Assembly (NCBI RefSeq): GCF_018860635.1
Contig: NZ_JAHKPT010000025.1
Location: 105,867-169,866, forward strand
Direction: 5' to 3'
Source of the DNA: Aliiglaciecola lipolytica
GTDB lineage: Bacteria; Pseudomonadota; Gammaproteobacteria; Enterobacterales; Alteromonadaceae
DNA: 64,000 nucleotides
Both the position numbers and the translations under genes were made by a program. The notes beneath the pieces are model-generated. The model made no database searches. It saw only the letters and a program-made list of their open reading frames with translations, and was not told where the DNA came from. Every line of letters starts with the position of its first letter. The first letter of the stretch is position 1. Shown one piece after another: positions 18,613-27,906 of this stretch.

Positions 18613-20781
18613 ATGAAAAAATTTGCTCTGACACTAACAAGTGCAATGCTAATTGCAACATTAGGTGGGTGCTCTCAAAGCACAACCCCCACTAAAACAG
18701 AAGATAAAACATCCATGACTGAACAAGTCGCACAAGAAACAAATCCATTACTTGCTGAATATTCAGGCCCTTATGGCGGTGTTCCAGCTTTTGATAAAAT
18801 GGACTTAGCCCTACTAGTTCCAGCGTTAGAAAAAGGAATGGAAATCAATTTAGCCGAAGTAGACGCGATTATTAACAATCCTGAAGCGCCTACATTCGAA
18901 AATACTATTGTTCCGTTAGAAAAGTCTGGTGCAGAGTTAGGTCGCGTATTCACCTACTGGGGTATTTGGAGTTCCAATAAGAATAGCCCTGAGTTCCGTG
19001 AGATTCAAAAGGAAATGGTTCCTAAGATCTCCGCGTTTAGTTCAAAGATAAACCAAAATGAAAAGCTTTTTGCACGGGTAAAAGCAGTGTATGAAGGCGA
19101 AGAATATAAACAGCTCAATTCTGAACAGCAACGTGTGACTTGGTTGACATACAACGGTTTTGCACGCAATGGCGCGACCTTGGAAGGGGAAGCGAAAAAG
19201 CGTTATGCAGAAATAAACCAAGAAGTAGCAAGTTTACAAACCAAATTTGCAAATAATGTGTTGGCTGATGAAGAAAACTATGTGCTCTACATCGACGCTG
19301 ATCAACTTTCTGGTTTACCTGAGTCCTTTGTGACTGGTGCAGCATCAGCCGCAGCCCAGCGAGGCCATGAAGGTAAATATGCGATTACCAACACCCGTTC
19401 ATCAATGGACCCGTTCTTAACCTACTCTGAAGAACGTGAACTACGTAAAAAAGTTTGGGAAACATATTACAGCCGCGGCAACAACGGTGACGAATATGAC
19501 AACAATGAATTGATCAAACAAATTTTAAAATTGCGTCATGAGCGTGTTCAACTGTTAGGTTACGAAAACTATTCACAGTGGAGACTAGAAGATCGCATGG
19601 CGAAAAATCCTGAAAACGCCATGGACTTGATGCAGAAAGTTTGGCCTGCGGCTATTGCTCGTGTGGATGAAGAAGTAAAAGACATGCAAGCCGTTGCGGA
19701 TGCAGAGAATGCGAATATCACCATAGAGCCATGGGATTATCGTTTTTATGCTGAAAAAGTACGTAAACAAAAATACGACCTAGACTCAGACCAAGTAAAA
19801 CAATATTTGCAGTTAGACAAACTTCGCGAAGCAATGTTTTATGTTGCAGGTCGTCTCTTCAACTTCAAATTTACACCTATCGAAGAAGGCAAAGTACCTG
19901 TTTTTCACCCAGATGTTAAAGTATGGGAAGTGACAGATCTTACGTCTGGTGAACATATAGGTTTATGGTATTTAGACCCATTTGCTCGCACTGGTAAACG
20001 TTCTGGCGCTTGGGCAACGACTTACCGCAGTTACACCACTTTTGATGGTAAGAAAACGGTACTTTCTTCGAATAACTCAAACTTCGTGAAAGGTCCTGAA
20101 GGCGAGCCAACATTGATTTCTTGGGATGATGCGGAAACTTACTTCCATGAATTTGGCCATGCATTGCACTTCTTATCGGCCAAGGTAGTCTACCCAACGT
20201 CACATTCAGGTGTGCGTGATTACACTGAATTCCAATCTCAATTGTTAGAGCGTTGGTTAATCACTGATGAAGTAATTAATAATTATCTAGTGCATTACAA
20301 AACCGGTGAACCTATCCCACAAGAGTTAGTAGCTAAAATCAAAAAAGCATCTACTTTCAATGAAGGTTTCAAAACCACTGAGTACATGGCATCTGCAATA
20401 ATGGACTTGTTGTATCACACAACAGATCCTGCTGCGATTGATCCTCAGAAGTTTGAACAAGAACAACTTGTGAAATTAGGCATGCCGGAAGAAATGGTAA
20501 TGCGTCACCGTAGTACTCAATTTGGGCACATCTTTAGTAGTGAAGGTTATGCGTCTAGTTATTACGGGTACATGTGGGCTGAAGTTTTAACCTCAGATGC
20601 TGCTGAAGCCTTTGCTGAAGCACCTGGTGGATTCTACGACAAAGAACTAAGTGAAAAGCTAGTTAAGCATTTATTCGCCATTCGAAACGCAATGGACCCT
20701 GCTGAAGCTTATCGTTTGTTTAGAGGTAGAGATGCAAATGTAGAAGCCCTGATGCGCGATCGCGGATTCCCAGTGAAATAA
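18613..20781 (+). CDS. dcp: M3 family metallopeptidase, Dcp-like lipoprotein
   Basis: A peptidyl-dipeptidase of the oligopeptidase M3 clan that removes C-terminal dipeptides from peptides. The zinc motif HEFGH (YFHEFGHALHFL) lies near residue 515, with the third ligand Glu in the following TEFQSQLLERW helix. The N-terminus carries a signal peptide with lipobox LGGC, so unlike E. coli Dcp this is probably a periplasm-facing lipoprotein. Length 722 fits. A strong terminator follows directly. Confidence 0.92.
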   Translation: MKKFALTLTSAMLIATLGGCSQSTTPTKTEDKTSMTEQVAQETNPLLAEYSGPYGGVPAFDKMDLALLVPALEKGMEINLAEVDAIINNPEAPTFENTIVPLEKSGAELGRVFTYWGIWSSNKNSPEFREIQKEMVPKISAFSSKINQNEKLFARVKAVYEGEEYKQLNSEQQRVTWLTYNGFARNGATLEGEAKKRYAEINQEVASLQTKFANNVLADEENYVLYIDADQLSGLPESFVTGAASAAAQRGHEGKYAITNTRSSMDPFLTYSEERELRKKVWETYYSRGNNGDEYDNNELIKQILKLRHERVQLLGYENYSQWRLEDRMAKNPENAMDLMQKVWPAAIARVDEEVKDMQAVADAENANITIEPWDYRFYAEKVRKQKYDLDSDQVKQYLQLDKLREAMFYVAGRLFNFKFTPIEEGKVPVFHPDVKVWEVTDLTSGEHIGLWYLDPFARTGKRSGAWATTYRSYTTFDGKKTVLSSNNSNFVKGPEGEPTLISWDDAETYFHEFGHALHFLSAKVVYPTSHSGVRDYTEFQSQLLERWLITDEVINNYLVHYKTGEPIPQELVAKIKKASTFNEGFKTTEYMASAIMDLLYHTTDPAAIDPQKFEQEQLVKLGMPEEMVMRHRSTQFGHIFSSEGYASSYYGYMWAEVLTSDAAEAFAEAPGGFYDKELSEKLVKHLFAIRNAMDPAEAYRLFRGRDANVEALMRDRGFPVK

Positions 20782-20807
20782 GCCTGATTCAATACAGGTT
20801 TTAATCT

Positions 20808-20839
20808 TAAAAATAGCACTTTTAAAGTGCTATTTTTTT
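20808..20839 (+). terminator. Intrinsic terminator after dcp
   Basis: AAATAGCACTT and AAGTGCTATTT form a stem with a short loop, followed by a T-run. It lies about 30 bases after the dcp stop. The A-rich left flank could also serve the minus-strand gene ending at 20867. Confidence 0.9.
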
Positions 20840-20866
20840 GTCTTCACATCAGCGCAGGAAATCGAC

Positions 20867-21046
20867 TCAAGAGCGGTTAGACATATGTTTTTTAGACGTC
20901 TTTAAAATACCAATCCACAGAGCCACCTCCAACAAAAAGCCTAATGCAATGAATGCGATTGCGCCAATGACACTGCCAACGTAATAGCAGACAAAGGCGA
21001 GGCAAAATAACGCTGATATTAATAAATACTTAGTTGTTTTCGACAT
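20867..21046 (-). CDS. Small membrane protein of 59 residues
   Basis: ATG at 21046 to TGA at 20867 encodes MSKTTKYLLISALFCLAFVC and then a second hydrophobic segment (VIGAIAFIALGFLLEVALWI) ending in a basic tail, so two helices. The ribosome binding site is weak (GAG about seven bases upstream). It lies 18 bases after the 100-residue secreted protein on the same strand and probably ends that short operon. Function unknown. Confidence 0.6.
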   Translation of the reverse strand: MSKTTKYLLISALFCLAFVCYYVGSVIGAIAFIALGFLLEVALWIGILKTSKKHMSNRS

Positions 21047-21064
21047 ATCAATCTCATAGGTTTG

Positions 21065-21367
21065 TTAAGGGCATTTAAATGAAACTTCATTCTCAGCACA
21101 AGGAAAGCAACTGCGAACTTCTTTGCCTGTATAGGCATTGCAAACCTTACCGGTTTCAACATCTACCAAATAAGACTCATTCTCAGTTTGATAGTAGTAA
21201 TGAACAAAAAGGTCTCCTTGATCTTCAAACTCATGTTGGGAATTGGGCTCACCTTTGGCGACCAATAAATCTTCCTGACTTGCCAATTGAAGTCCATCGT
21301 TTGCTATCCCACTTTTGAAGATAAAAATTGATCCACAGACTAAGAATATGAATACGGACTTCTTCAT
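21065..21367 (-). CDS. Small secreted protein with cysteine-rich tail
   Basis: The 100-residue protein has a signal peptide of about 22 residues (MKKSVFIFLVCGSIFIFKSG). The mature part contains GDLFVHYYYQTENESYLVDV and three cysteines near the end (CNAYTGKEVRSCFPC) plus a final KCP, which suggests disulphides in the periplasm. The pattern with a short E-rich N-part and YLVDV resembles DUF2845-type small envelope proteins, but I cannot place it firmly. It is in line with the two flanking small genes on the minus strand, eight bases after the 81-residue membrane protein. Confidence 0.7.
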   Translation of the reverse strand: MKKSVFIFLVCGSIFIFKSGIANDGLQLASQEDLLVAKGEPNSQHEFEDQGDLFVHYYYQTENESYLVDVETGKVCNAYTGKEVRSCFPCAENEVSFKCP

Positions 21368-21374
21368 TTAGCGC

Positions 21375-21620
21375 TTAACTCCCCATTATTTTTAAAGCAA
21401 TATACGGAGAAACAATAAAAACCAATGTCATGACTTTATAAAGACTCAGAAAGTTAATATACAAAGGTGGCAATGTGCTTTTTTCAACTTTGAATACCTT
21501 ACTATGAATTGAAGCTATTGCATCAGGCATAAGTGTTACAATTAATGTAGCAAGTAATAAATAGGCGAGATTAATTATTGACGCCCAACCAAATAGCTCA
21601 GTTATTTGTATAATAGTCAT
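21375..21620 (-). CDS. Small membrane protein of 81 residues
   Basis: Two hydrophobic helices, about residues 12-35 (IINLAYLLLATLIVTLMPD) and 58-77 (MTLVFIVSPYIALKIM). No motif is recognised. First gene of a small minus-strand group with the secreted Cys-rich protein and the 59-residue membrane protein. Confidence 0.7.
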   Translation of the reverse strand: MTIIQITELFGWASIINLAYLLLATLIVTLMPDAIASIHSKVFKVEKSTLPPLYINFLSLYKVMTLVFIVSPYIALKIMGS

Positions 21621-21947
21621 AATGGATTACCCTTAGTACCAATACTTTAATCAGTCTTAGTCTAACTAGTATAAGAGTATAGCGGTCCAAACTCATTTTT
21701 TATTACAACTCAAAAGATATCAAACTGAATTCACAGCCTTGCTAGCTCCCAAGTGATATTAATTTTACAAGCAATATAAAACAAACTTAGGTGATGCAAA
21801 GTCATCACAGCTAAATCAACTTCGGTCAAAACAGACTCGGAATTCAATCACTTTCATAAATATCTAATTTTTTTTAAACCAACAACTGATTTCAAAAATG
21901 ATTAGGGTATATTTGTCCCATATTGAATACACTCACAGGATTATGCT
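21621..21947. other. Divergent intergenic region, 327 bases, no gene seen
   Basis: An AT-rich spacer between the minus-strand small envelope genes and the plus-strand PqiA-like gene. No ORF with a ribosome binding site, no hairpin terminator and no recognised operator. Confidence 0.5.
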
Positions 21948-22526
21948 TTGAAACGTCATATTGGTTTTGCACTAAATATTCTTGCAATAGGTTTGTTTTT
22001 CCCTGGAATATTATTACCTATGTTTTCGTTAGATATGGAGATGGCTGCATCATTAGGGGGATCGACTCTGAGCTCCAGTATTGTCGATAAAGAGCTATCG
22101 ATAATGGCAACCATCGATGAGTTATGGCACGACCAAAGAATATTAGTCGCGGCACTAATTTTACTGTTTTCAGTGGGGATACCACTGATAAAAACGAGCA
22201 TGGTTTGTGTCGCTTATTTCCAACCTGGTACAAGGCTAGAACGGGCTTTTTTAAGTGTGGTTTCAAGCATTGGGAAATGGTCGATGGCTGATGTGTTTGT
22301 TGTAGCGGTTTTCCTCGCTATTTTATCCACTAACCACGCAGAAACAACTGACTCTCATAATTTTGCGGTATTCGGATTTAAAATGTCGTTAGATATCAGC
22401 ACACAAACACTATCTAATGCAGGCCAAGGATTCTACTATTTTGCTGGTTATTGTTTACTATCTTTATTAGGAACGCATTTCGCAATGCGGGGGGCGCAGC
22501 CCTCTAAACCAAAAGCGCTTATGTAA
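21948..22526 (+). CDS. PqiA-domain membrane protein
   Basis: Paraquat-inducible protein A family: four helices and the family hallmark IGKWSMADVFVVAVFLA around residue 105-120, plus GIPLIKT. Half the size of the two-domain E. coli PqiA/LetA proteins (192 residues), so it has a single PqiA domain; no zinc-binding CxxC pairs at the N-terminus. PqiA/LetA proteins work with MCE proteins in lipid transport across the envelope; no MCE gene is adjacent here. Confidence 0.87.
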   Translation: MKRHIGFALNILAIGLFFPGILLPMFSLDMEMAASLGGSTLSSSIVDKELSIMATIDELWHDQRILVAALILLFSVGIPLIKTSMVCVAYFQPGTRLERAFLSVVSSIGKWSMADVFVVAVFLAILSTNHAETTDSHNFAVFGFKMSLDISTQTLSNAGQGFYYFAGYCLLSLLGTHFAMRGAQPSKPKALM

Positions 22527-22701
22527 AAACTATTCACGTTTATTTTTATACACAATCAAAAGTTGTTTAAAAATGCAGCAATTAATCTGAAAAAATGTTA
22601 AACATATTAGGACAGGTTAAGACAATCGCCATTGTAAACAGTGGCAAACAGTCGCAGTAAATAACCGGTAAATTTCACCCTAACTAAAGAAAGGAGTCAT
22701 T

Positions 22702-23175
22702 ATGGCTATTGGAATTATGGAATTTATTGGCGGTATTTTTAAGCCAGCTGCAGATTTGATTGATAATGTGCACACTTCAGATGAAGAACGCTTAGTACTT
22801 AAAAAACAACTCGATGAAATTAGGGCTGGTGTACAACTTAAGATGATTGAGTTGGAGCACAAAGTTTTAGAGTATGAAACTAAAGTACTTCAAGCTCAGC
22901 AAGCCGTCATTGTCGCCGAAGCTCAAGGCAAAAGTTGGATACAGAGAAATTGGCGGCCGGTCTTAATGATGGTGATTATTTTTATTGTAGCGAATAACTA
23001 CATTCTGTTTCCTTACCTCAATCTGTTTACCGACAAAGTGGCAATGTTAGAACTGCCAGAGGAACTGTTTACGCTGTTAACCGTAGGTGTAGGCGGTTAT
23101 GTTGTCGGTAGAAGTGGCGAAAAAATAGCCCAATCTATGCGCAAACAACCAAGTGTAGAGAATGAAGGAAAATAA
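22702..23175 (+). CDS. 3TM holin-like protein (gene-transfer-agent holin family)
   Basis: The pattern fits the 3TM holin family described for gene transfer release: an N-terminal amphipathic start, an acidic/coiled region (residues 35-70), then NWRPVLMMVIIFIVANNYIL as a helix and LFTLLTVGVGGYVVGRSGEK as a final helix and glycine-rich turn. A perfect ribosome binding site (AAAGGAG) precedes the ATG. No endolysin, terminase, capsid or tail gene is nearby, so this is a single gene, either a relic or a domesticated holin. The following inverted repeat may terminate it. Confidence 0.85.
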   Translation: MAIGIMEFIGGIFKPAADLIDNVHTSDEERLVLKKQLDEIRAGVQLKMIELEHKVLEYETKVLQAQQAVIVAEAQGKSWIQRNWRPVLMMVIIFIVANNYILFPYLNLFTDKVAMLELPEELFTLLTVGVGGYVVGRSGEKIAQSMRKQPSVENEGK

Positions 23176-23190
23176 ACCAGAACAAATATT

Positions 23191-23218
23191 CCCATAGTGA
23201 CCATGAAGTCACTATGGG
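23191..23218. terminator. Perfect 11-bp inverted repeat between convergent genes
   Basis: CCCATAGTGAC (23191-23201) pairs perfectly with GTCACTATGGG (23208-23218) around CATGAA. No strong T-run is present on either strand, but the position between two convergent genes suggests a bidirectional transcription end. Confidence 0.6.
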
Positions 23219-23239
23219 GAAAACATTACCATCTGCATG

Positions 23240-24175
23240 TTAAGTTTTCGATATTACCACCGAGTCCATCTGAGGCTGAAGTTTAAACTTCACCGTTTGT
23301 AATGCTAGGCACAGCGAAATCAGCCCCATACCAAACCAACCAATCAACTTAAAATCTTCTCCCACAATGATAACCGCTAAAAAAGTAGCAACCAAGGGCT
23401 CGATTAGCGTTATTAACGTGGCGCGACTAGCATCAACAAGTTTCAAGCCAAATCCAAACAATAAATACCCTAGAAACATCGGAAAAAAGGCCATGTACAA
23501 AGCAACCGAGGTATTTGTAACGGTAGAAAATAAATTAGCACCGGTAAACCATAAAGACGGTAGTAACAACAATGCAGCCAAGCCAAATAACCCTGCCATC
23601 GAAGATTGTGAATCAATACCTTTTTCAATCAAATGTTTAGCTGCCCAAGAATAGCCAGCATAGGTTAGCCCTGCCAATAAACCCAAAATAATCCCCACAT
23701 ATTGTAAGGTTTGGTGAGTTGATGTGACTAAACCGTCAGTTTTGCCAATCACTAACAGGACAATTCCAATAACGCCGATAACAAAACTCACAATCCACTG
23801 AACAGAAATATTCTTTTTACTAATAACCCGTTCATACAATGCAGCAAAAAAAGGTGCACTAGCAATAGAAATGACAGTACCAATAGCAACACCAGAAAAT
23901 CGCATCGAGGTATAAAAGGCTAACGGGTAGATCGCGACACACGCGCCTCCGAACAACACGAAATGGGGATACGCGAGCATTAATCTAAAATCAGCGCGTA
24001 ACTTGGAACGGGCAGAAAACACCAAAAGCACGCCGCCGATACCCATCGAAAAAGCCCCTATCGCCAATGAGTTAATATCTGGCGCATAGCTTGCTGCTAC
24101 CCCAGTGGTTCCCCAAAGAAAGCTAGCAATAACTATTGCAAAAATACTTTTAAAAACGTGGAATTGCTGAGACAT
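23240..24175 (-). CDS. EamA/DMT family transporter
   Basis: Ten predicted helices in two repeats of five, with FLWGTTGVAA in helix 1 and the second-repeat signature LIEPLVATFLAVIIVGEDF, both characteristic of drug/metabolite transporters. Substrate unknown; such proteins export amino acids, metabolites or drugs. Length 311 normal. An AraC-type regulator lies 103 bases downstream on the same strand. Confidence 0.9.
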   Translation of the reverse strand: MSQQFHVFKSIFAIVIASFLWGTTGVAASYAPDINSLAIGAFSMGIGGVLLVFSARSKLRADFRLMLAYPHFVLFGGACVAIYPLAFYTSMRFSGVAIGTVISIASAPFFAALYERVISKKNISVQWIVSFVIGVIGIVLLVIGKTDGLVTSTHQTLQYVGIILGLLAGLTYAGYSWAAKHLIEKGIDSQSSMAGLFGLAALLLLPSLWFTGANLFSTVTNTSVALYMAFFPMFLGYLLFGFGLKLVDASRATLITLIEPLVATFLAVIIVGEDFKLIGWFGMGLISLCLALQTVKFKLQPQMDSVVISKT

Positions 24176-24278
24176 AACAAAATGTGAGAATGTGTATTTA
24201 ATGGTAGTAAAACTATACGCCTTTAAAATTCAAAAAATTTGACAAATAAGACACTTTCTTTGACGAAGCAGACTAAAT

Positions 24279-24986
24279 TTAATGTTTAAATTTTGTTGGA
24301 GGAAGACCAAAATAGCTTGAAAACTTTCGGCTAAAGCTCGAAAGATCACTAAATCCGACCCTTTCACCAACTAGTTGCAAAGGATAATCCGTATGGCGCA
24401 GTAATGCCTGAGCTTTTTCCATCCTTAAGGTGGTGACATATTTCATTACAGTAGTACCAGTCTGCTGCTTAAACAATTTTTTAAGTTGTGTTTCACTCAA
24501 ACATGCAATTTTAGCCAAGTGTTTAATTTGTAGTTTGTTGGCAATATTCTGTTCTATGTAGGCAATAGTAGCGCCAATTCGTCTATCCACTTTTGGTAGT
24601 AAAGCTTGTTCACTCAATATAAGAAAGAAAGTTTCGTACATCGCTTGCTCAAGAGACGGGCTTAGCTGGTATTCAAGTTGATTCTCGACAAATCCTAAAT
24701 AACTGATAAGACTTGAATTAATTGTAAAAACAACCTGTTCTGACAGTTCCAGGTTTTTTGGCAGAACTTGCATATCAGCGACTACAAACCTAGCTTCAGT
24801 ATTTGCCGTAAAAAGATGAGATTCATTGGCTTTCACAACGACACACTCACCTGGCGCTACCTTGCCGTTAAAGTTACCTACTTTAATGTTGATAACGCCT
24901 CTGAGAGGCAAAACCAATTGATTGAATGTGTGGCTATGATTAGTTGGCTTAGTACTGTACGACCGTATAGACAGATGGTTTGGCAT
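24279..24986 (-). CDS. AraC family transcriptional regulator
   Basis: The N-terminal cupin-like half contains LPLRGVINIKVGNFNGKVAPG, a typical sensing domain. The C-terminal half has two helix-turn-helix motifs, IKHLAKIACLSETQLKKLFK and LQLVGERVGFSDLSSFSRKF, the AraC/XylS signature. At 235 residues it is on the short side but complete. The EamA transporter gene follows on the same strand, so they may be one unit, and the regulator may control it. Confidence 0.92.
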   Translation of the reverse strand: MPNHLSIRSYSTKPTNHSHTFNQLVLPLRGVINIKVGNFNGKVAPGECVVVKANESHLFTANTEARFVVADMQVLPKNLELSEQVVFTINSSLISYLGFVENQLEYQLSPSLEQAMYETFFLILSEQALLPKVDRRIGATIAYIEQNIANKLQIKHLAKIACLSETQLKKLFKQQTGTTVMKYVTTLRMEKAQALLRHTDYPLQLVGERVGFSDLSSFSRKFSSYFGLPPTKFKH

Positions 24987-25235
24987 AAAAACCTTATCAA
25001 TTTCAGTTTACTTCAAGCTCTAGCCATTGAACTATTGTAATCTACTAGGCCAGAATGACAGTGTCGAAAGCAATATTACGCAAATTCATTAGCCTCTGTC
25101 ATCCTAAAACAGTCGCAATTCAGCTAGCAAAGTGGAATGTTAGCTTATTTGACGTTTACGACATAATACGCGGTTAATTCACCTCCCCTTCCTGTTAATA
25201 GCAGTTGCTATAATTCCGATAAATTTGTCGCTAAA

Positions 25236-26057
25236 TCAATTTAAATTTAGTGCGCTCAGTTTAAGCTTGTATTTACGACTTACCTTGAGCTCAACGCCAG
25301 AGACTAATCTGGCCATATATTCGCCATTTGAATTAGGGGTTAGATGTGTAATCTGGTTCAAATTTATAATGCTTGACCGATTGATCCTTGGAAAACACCT
25401 TTTATCCAATTCGGCTTCAAATTGGCGAAGTGTTTTACGCACTATATGTGTCTCATCAAGAGTATGGATACACATATAGTCACCAGCGGCTTCAATCCAC
25501 AAAATGTTTTCTAGCTTGATCCGTAACCATTGAGTGCCGCTTTTAATTGAAATAGTTTGTTGCAAATCCGTTAGTGTAGCTTGCTTCGAATGTTCTAGGC
25601 ATTGCATAAAACCATCCAACGACTTACCGGTTTTACTACACAACAATTGATTAAGTTTAGTTTGCGCAAGCAACGCTTGATTCTCTAACAATGCATTTCC
25701 TAGCCTATCTAAACAAGCCTTAAGACGGCAATTGGAGATGGGTTTTAATAAATAATCAAACACCTTGTATTCAAACGCTTGCATCGCAAACTCGCTAGAT
25801 GCTGCGACAAAAACAATTTTAGGTAGTGGTACTATTGCTCCATTGAGCTTATCTAGCAGTTCAATACCACTTGCGCCAAGCATTTCGATATCAACAAACA
25901 CGACATCAGGCTGGTAATCAAGAATATAGCTATAGCCACACTTTTGATTATCACAATGGGCTAATACGTTAATGTTTTCGAATGCCGTTAAACGAGGCGT
26001 CAAGCATCTATCTATAACGGCTTTATCTTCAACAACTATTGCTGAAATGGTATCCAT
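25236..26057 (-). CDS. LytTR family response regulator
   Basis: Receiver domain with Asp56 in VFVDIEML as phosphoacceptor, then the KPI motif Lys near VFDYLLKPI, then a LytTR DNA-binding domain (IKLENILWIEAAGDYMCIHT and CFPRINRSSIINLNQI). Starting at 26057 gives MDTISAIVVEDK with a GGGGAA ribosome binding site; an upstream start at 26105 would add 16 residues without support. No partner histidine kinase of the LytS/AlgZ type is adjacent, so it is an orphan regulator in this window. Confidence 0.9.
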   Translation of the reverse strand: MDTISAIVVEDKAVIDRCLTPRLTAFENINVLAHCDNQKCGYSYILDYQPDVVFVDIEMLGASGIELLDKLNGAIVPLPKIVFVAASSEFAMQAFEYKVFDYLLKPISNCRLKACLDRLGNALLENQALLAQTKLNQLLCSKTGKSLDGFMQCLEHSKQATLTDLQQTISIKSGTQWLRIKLENILWIEAAGDYMCIHTLDETHIVRKTLRQFEAELDKRCFPRINRSSIINLNQITHLTPNSNGEYMARLVSGVELKVSRKYKLKLSALNLN

Positions 26058-26279
26058 CAAATTTCCCCATAAAATTTGCATGTGGGTACTATTGTGATGC
26101 CTCACTGGTGACCTGCAAATTCAAGATGTAACAAGGTGTTGATGGGATTTAGCAAATAAAAAGGATAGAGCAGTGCTGAGCCTCGCGTAAACCGCTAACG
26201 CCAACTTATAAGTTGAAAAATAATTTTGGATTCAGGATATGCGAAAAGCTGCCACCCAAGTGCGCAGCAGCAGATAATA

Positions 26280-27101
26280 TTAGTCAGCTAATTTACGTTT
26301 AATCCGAGCCATCAAACCCAATAATCCGATAGCAAAAAAGCCCAGCGTTGCAGGCTCCGGAACTTGTGATACGGTGATGCGTGCCACTTCAAAACCAGAT
26401 GCTGTAAAATCGGCAGCAGCTTGGTCTAGAGTATAACCTGTGGCAGTAGTTCCACCGATGATTGCTAATCCTCCGGGTAAGACTTCAAGTCCGTTGTGAA
26501 AGGTGACCACCCCATTTTCGTTTTGACGTGCTTCGGCCTCAGCTCCTTGCAAGAAAGGCGCACCAAATCCTCGGTTTAATTCAGTACCAGAATCGTAGAC
26601 TGATGAACCTAGCACTAAGATGTCCAATCCTACAAAGTTACCATCGTCATTGAATAGTGAATATGCCATTGGGTTGTCATTGCCAATGAACGCATCGTTT
26701 GTAGGAATAAGCATGGATAAGAAGCTGAAATAACCACTGCTCATCGCTTCTATTTCTAACAATCCGCTAGTTGCCGTTTCACCCGGCTCAAAAACGGGCG
26801 CCGCACCAGTGGGAGCGGCTAACACACTTTGAACTCCCATTGGGTTACTCATTGCAAAATCCGCTTCAATCCCCGCAGTCATGCCATTTTCCGCTAAACT
26901 TTGTAATGACGAAGACGCCACAGAGCCTGCGTCAAAAGCATCGTACATACCGTCATGAAAGCCTAACCAGACTGGCGTCATAGCTAAACCTCCATCGTCA
27001 AATAAACTGCTAACCTGCACCTGAATAGTTGTAGCATTGGCTGAGAGGCTTAGGCATGCCCCCAAAGCAGTAGTGATAATTCCTTTGTTTAATGTTTTCA
27101 T
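26280..27101 (-). CDS. Spondin-domain PEP-CTERM exported protein
   Basis: A signal peptide (MKTLNKGIITTALGACLSLS) leads to a spondin N-type domain, seen in TIQVQVSSLFDDGGLAMTP, VWLGFHDGMYDAFDAGS and the SLQSLAENG region. The C-terminus ends in VPEPATLGFFAIGLLGLMA and a basic tail, the PEP-CTERM sorting signal for exosortase. The start at 27101 has GGAAG before it; the upstream frame to 27146 is less likely. A secreted surface or matrix protein, probably linked to exopolysaccharide. It is divergent from the ECF sigma factor, with a shared control region of 267 bases. Confidence 0.88.
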   Translation of the reverse strand: MKTLNKGIITTALGACLSLSANATTIQVQVSSLFDDGGLAMTPVWLGFHDGMYDAFDAGSVASSSLQSLAENGMTAGIEADFAMSNPMGVQSVLAAPTGAAPVFEPGETATSGLLEIEAMSSGYFSFLSMLIPTNDAFIGNDNPMAYSLFNDDGNFVGLDILVLGSSVYDSGTELNRGFGAPFLQGAEAEARQNENGVVTFHNGLEVLPGGLAIIGGTTATGYTLDQAAADFTASGFEVARITVSQVPEPATLGFFAIGLLGLMARIKRKLAD

Positions 27102-27368
27102 AATTATGATCTTCCAATATTCTAAGTAAACACGCTTTTGAAACAATAATTAAAGCGTTCCCGTGGCTTACATCCCTTTCGTTTGTCTTATTAATGTTAG
27201 AGATAGAAACATTGGCATTAATAAATTCACTACTAATCGTCAAGCAATGAGGGATAACTACTAGCAATTGTCAGATTACGAATGATTTATCACAAAAGTA
27301 TCGCGGGCGAATCACGAAAGATTAAAGAAATACTGAACCGCTTGAGCTTATTGACAGACCTATAAAGT

Positions 27369-27905
27369 ATGAAAAGAAATAGTGAAACAGTTTTAACTGA
27401 GTGGTTAGTCATAAACGCTCAAATGGGCGATGAAAAAGCACTCGAACAGTTGCTTCGTGTCTGGTATCCCAAATTAATTGGTTATGCGTCAAGACTTCTG
27501 GAAGACGAACACTTAGCAAATGATGCAATCCAAAACGCGTTGCTTGATATGTGCAGGAATATTAAAAAAATTAAAGATCCTGCGGCTTTTCCTAAATGGA
27601 TTTTTAAAATACTACAAAACAAGTGCGCTGATTCCATCAAACATTTACAAAAAGAGCGTCACAAAGCCCGTGCACTTGAAGCAAGTCAATACCTTGAAAT
27701 CGAGAAAGTTGAGTTGCTAGACAACACACCAGAAGTTGATCTTTCTAATCTAGATAACAACGCATACCAGTTAGTGTACTTACACTATTTTGAAGAGTTT
27801 ACGCTAACCGAGATTAGCCATATTGTCGGACTCCCGGTAGGTACATTGAAATCGAGGCTGCATGGGATTCGACAAAAACTTAAACTAAGCAATAAAGGAC
27901 ATTAA
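27369..27905 (+). CDS. RNA polymerase ECF-type sigma factor
   Basis: Sigma70 region 2 (residues 18-90) has the helix-rich LRVWYPKLIGYASRLLEDEH block, and region 4 is a helix-turn-helix near residues 130-175 (LTEISHIVGLPVGTLKSRLH). At 178 residues it is typical for an extracytoplasmic function sigma factor. The next gene begins one base after its stop, a membrane protein that could be its anti-sigma factor. The regulated genes cannot be told from sequence, though the divergent spondin gene is a candidate. Confidence 0.93.
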   Translation: MKRNSETVLTEWLVINAQMGDEKALEQLLRVWYPKLIGYASRLLEDEHLANDAIQNALLDMCRNIKKIKDPAAFPKWIFKILQNKCADSIKHLQKERHKARALEASQYLEIEKVELLDNTPEVDLSNLDNNAYQLVYLHYFEEFTLTEISHIVGLPVGTLKSRLHGIRQKLKLSNKGH

Positions 27906-27906
27906 A

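Noticed and set aside
22702-23175. Prophage
   Set aside because: A single holin gene with no other phage gene, integrase or att repeats in the neighbourhood.
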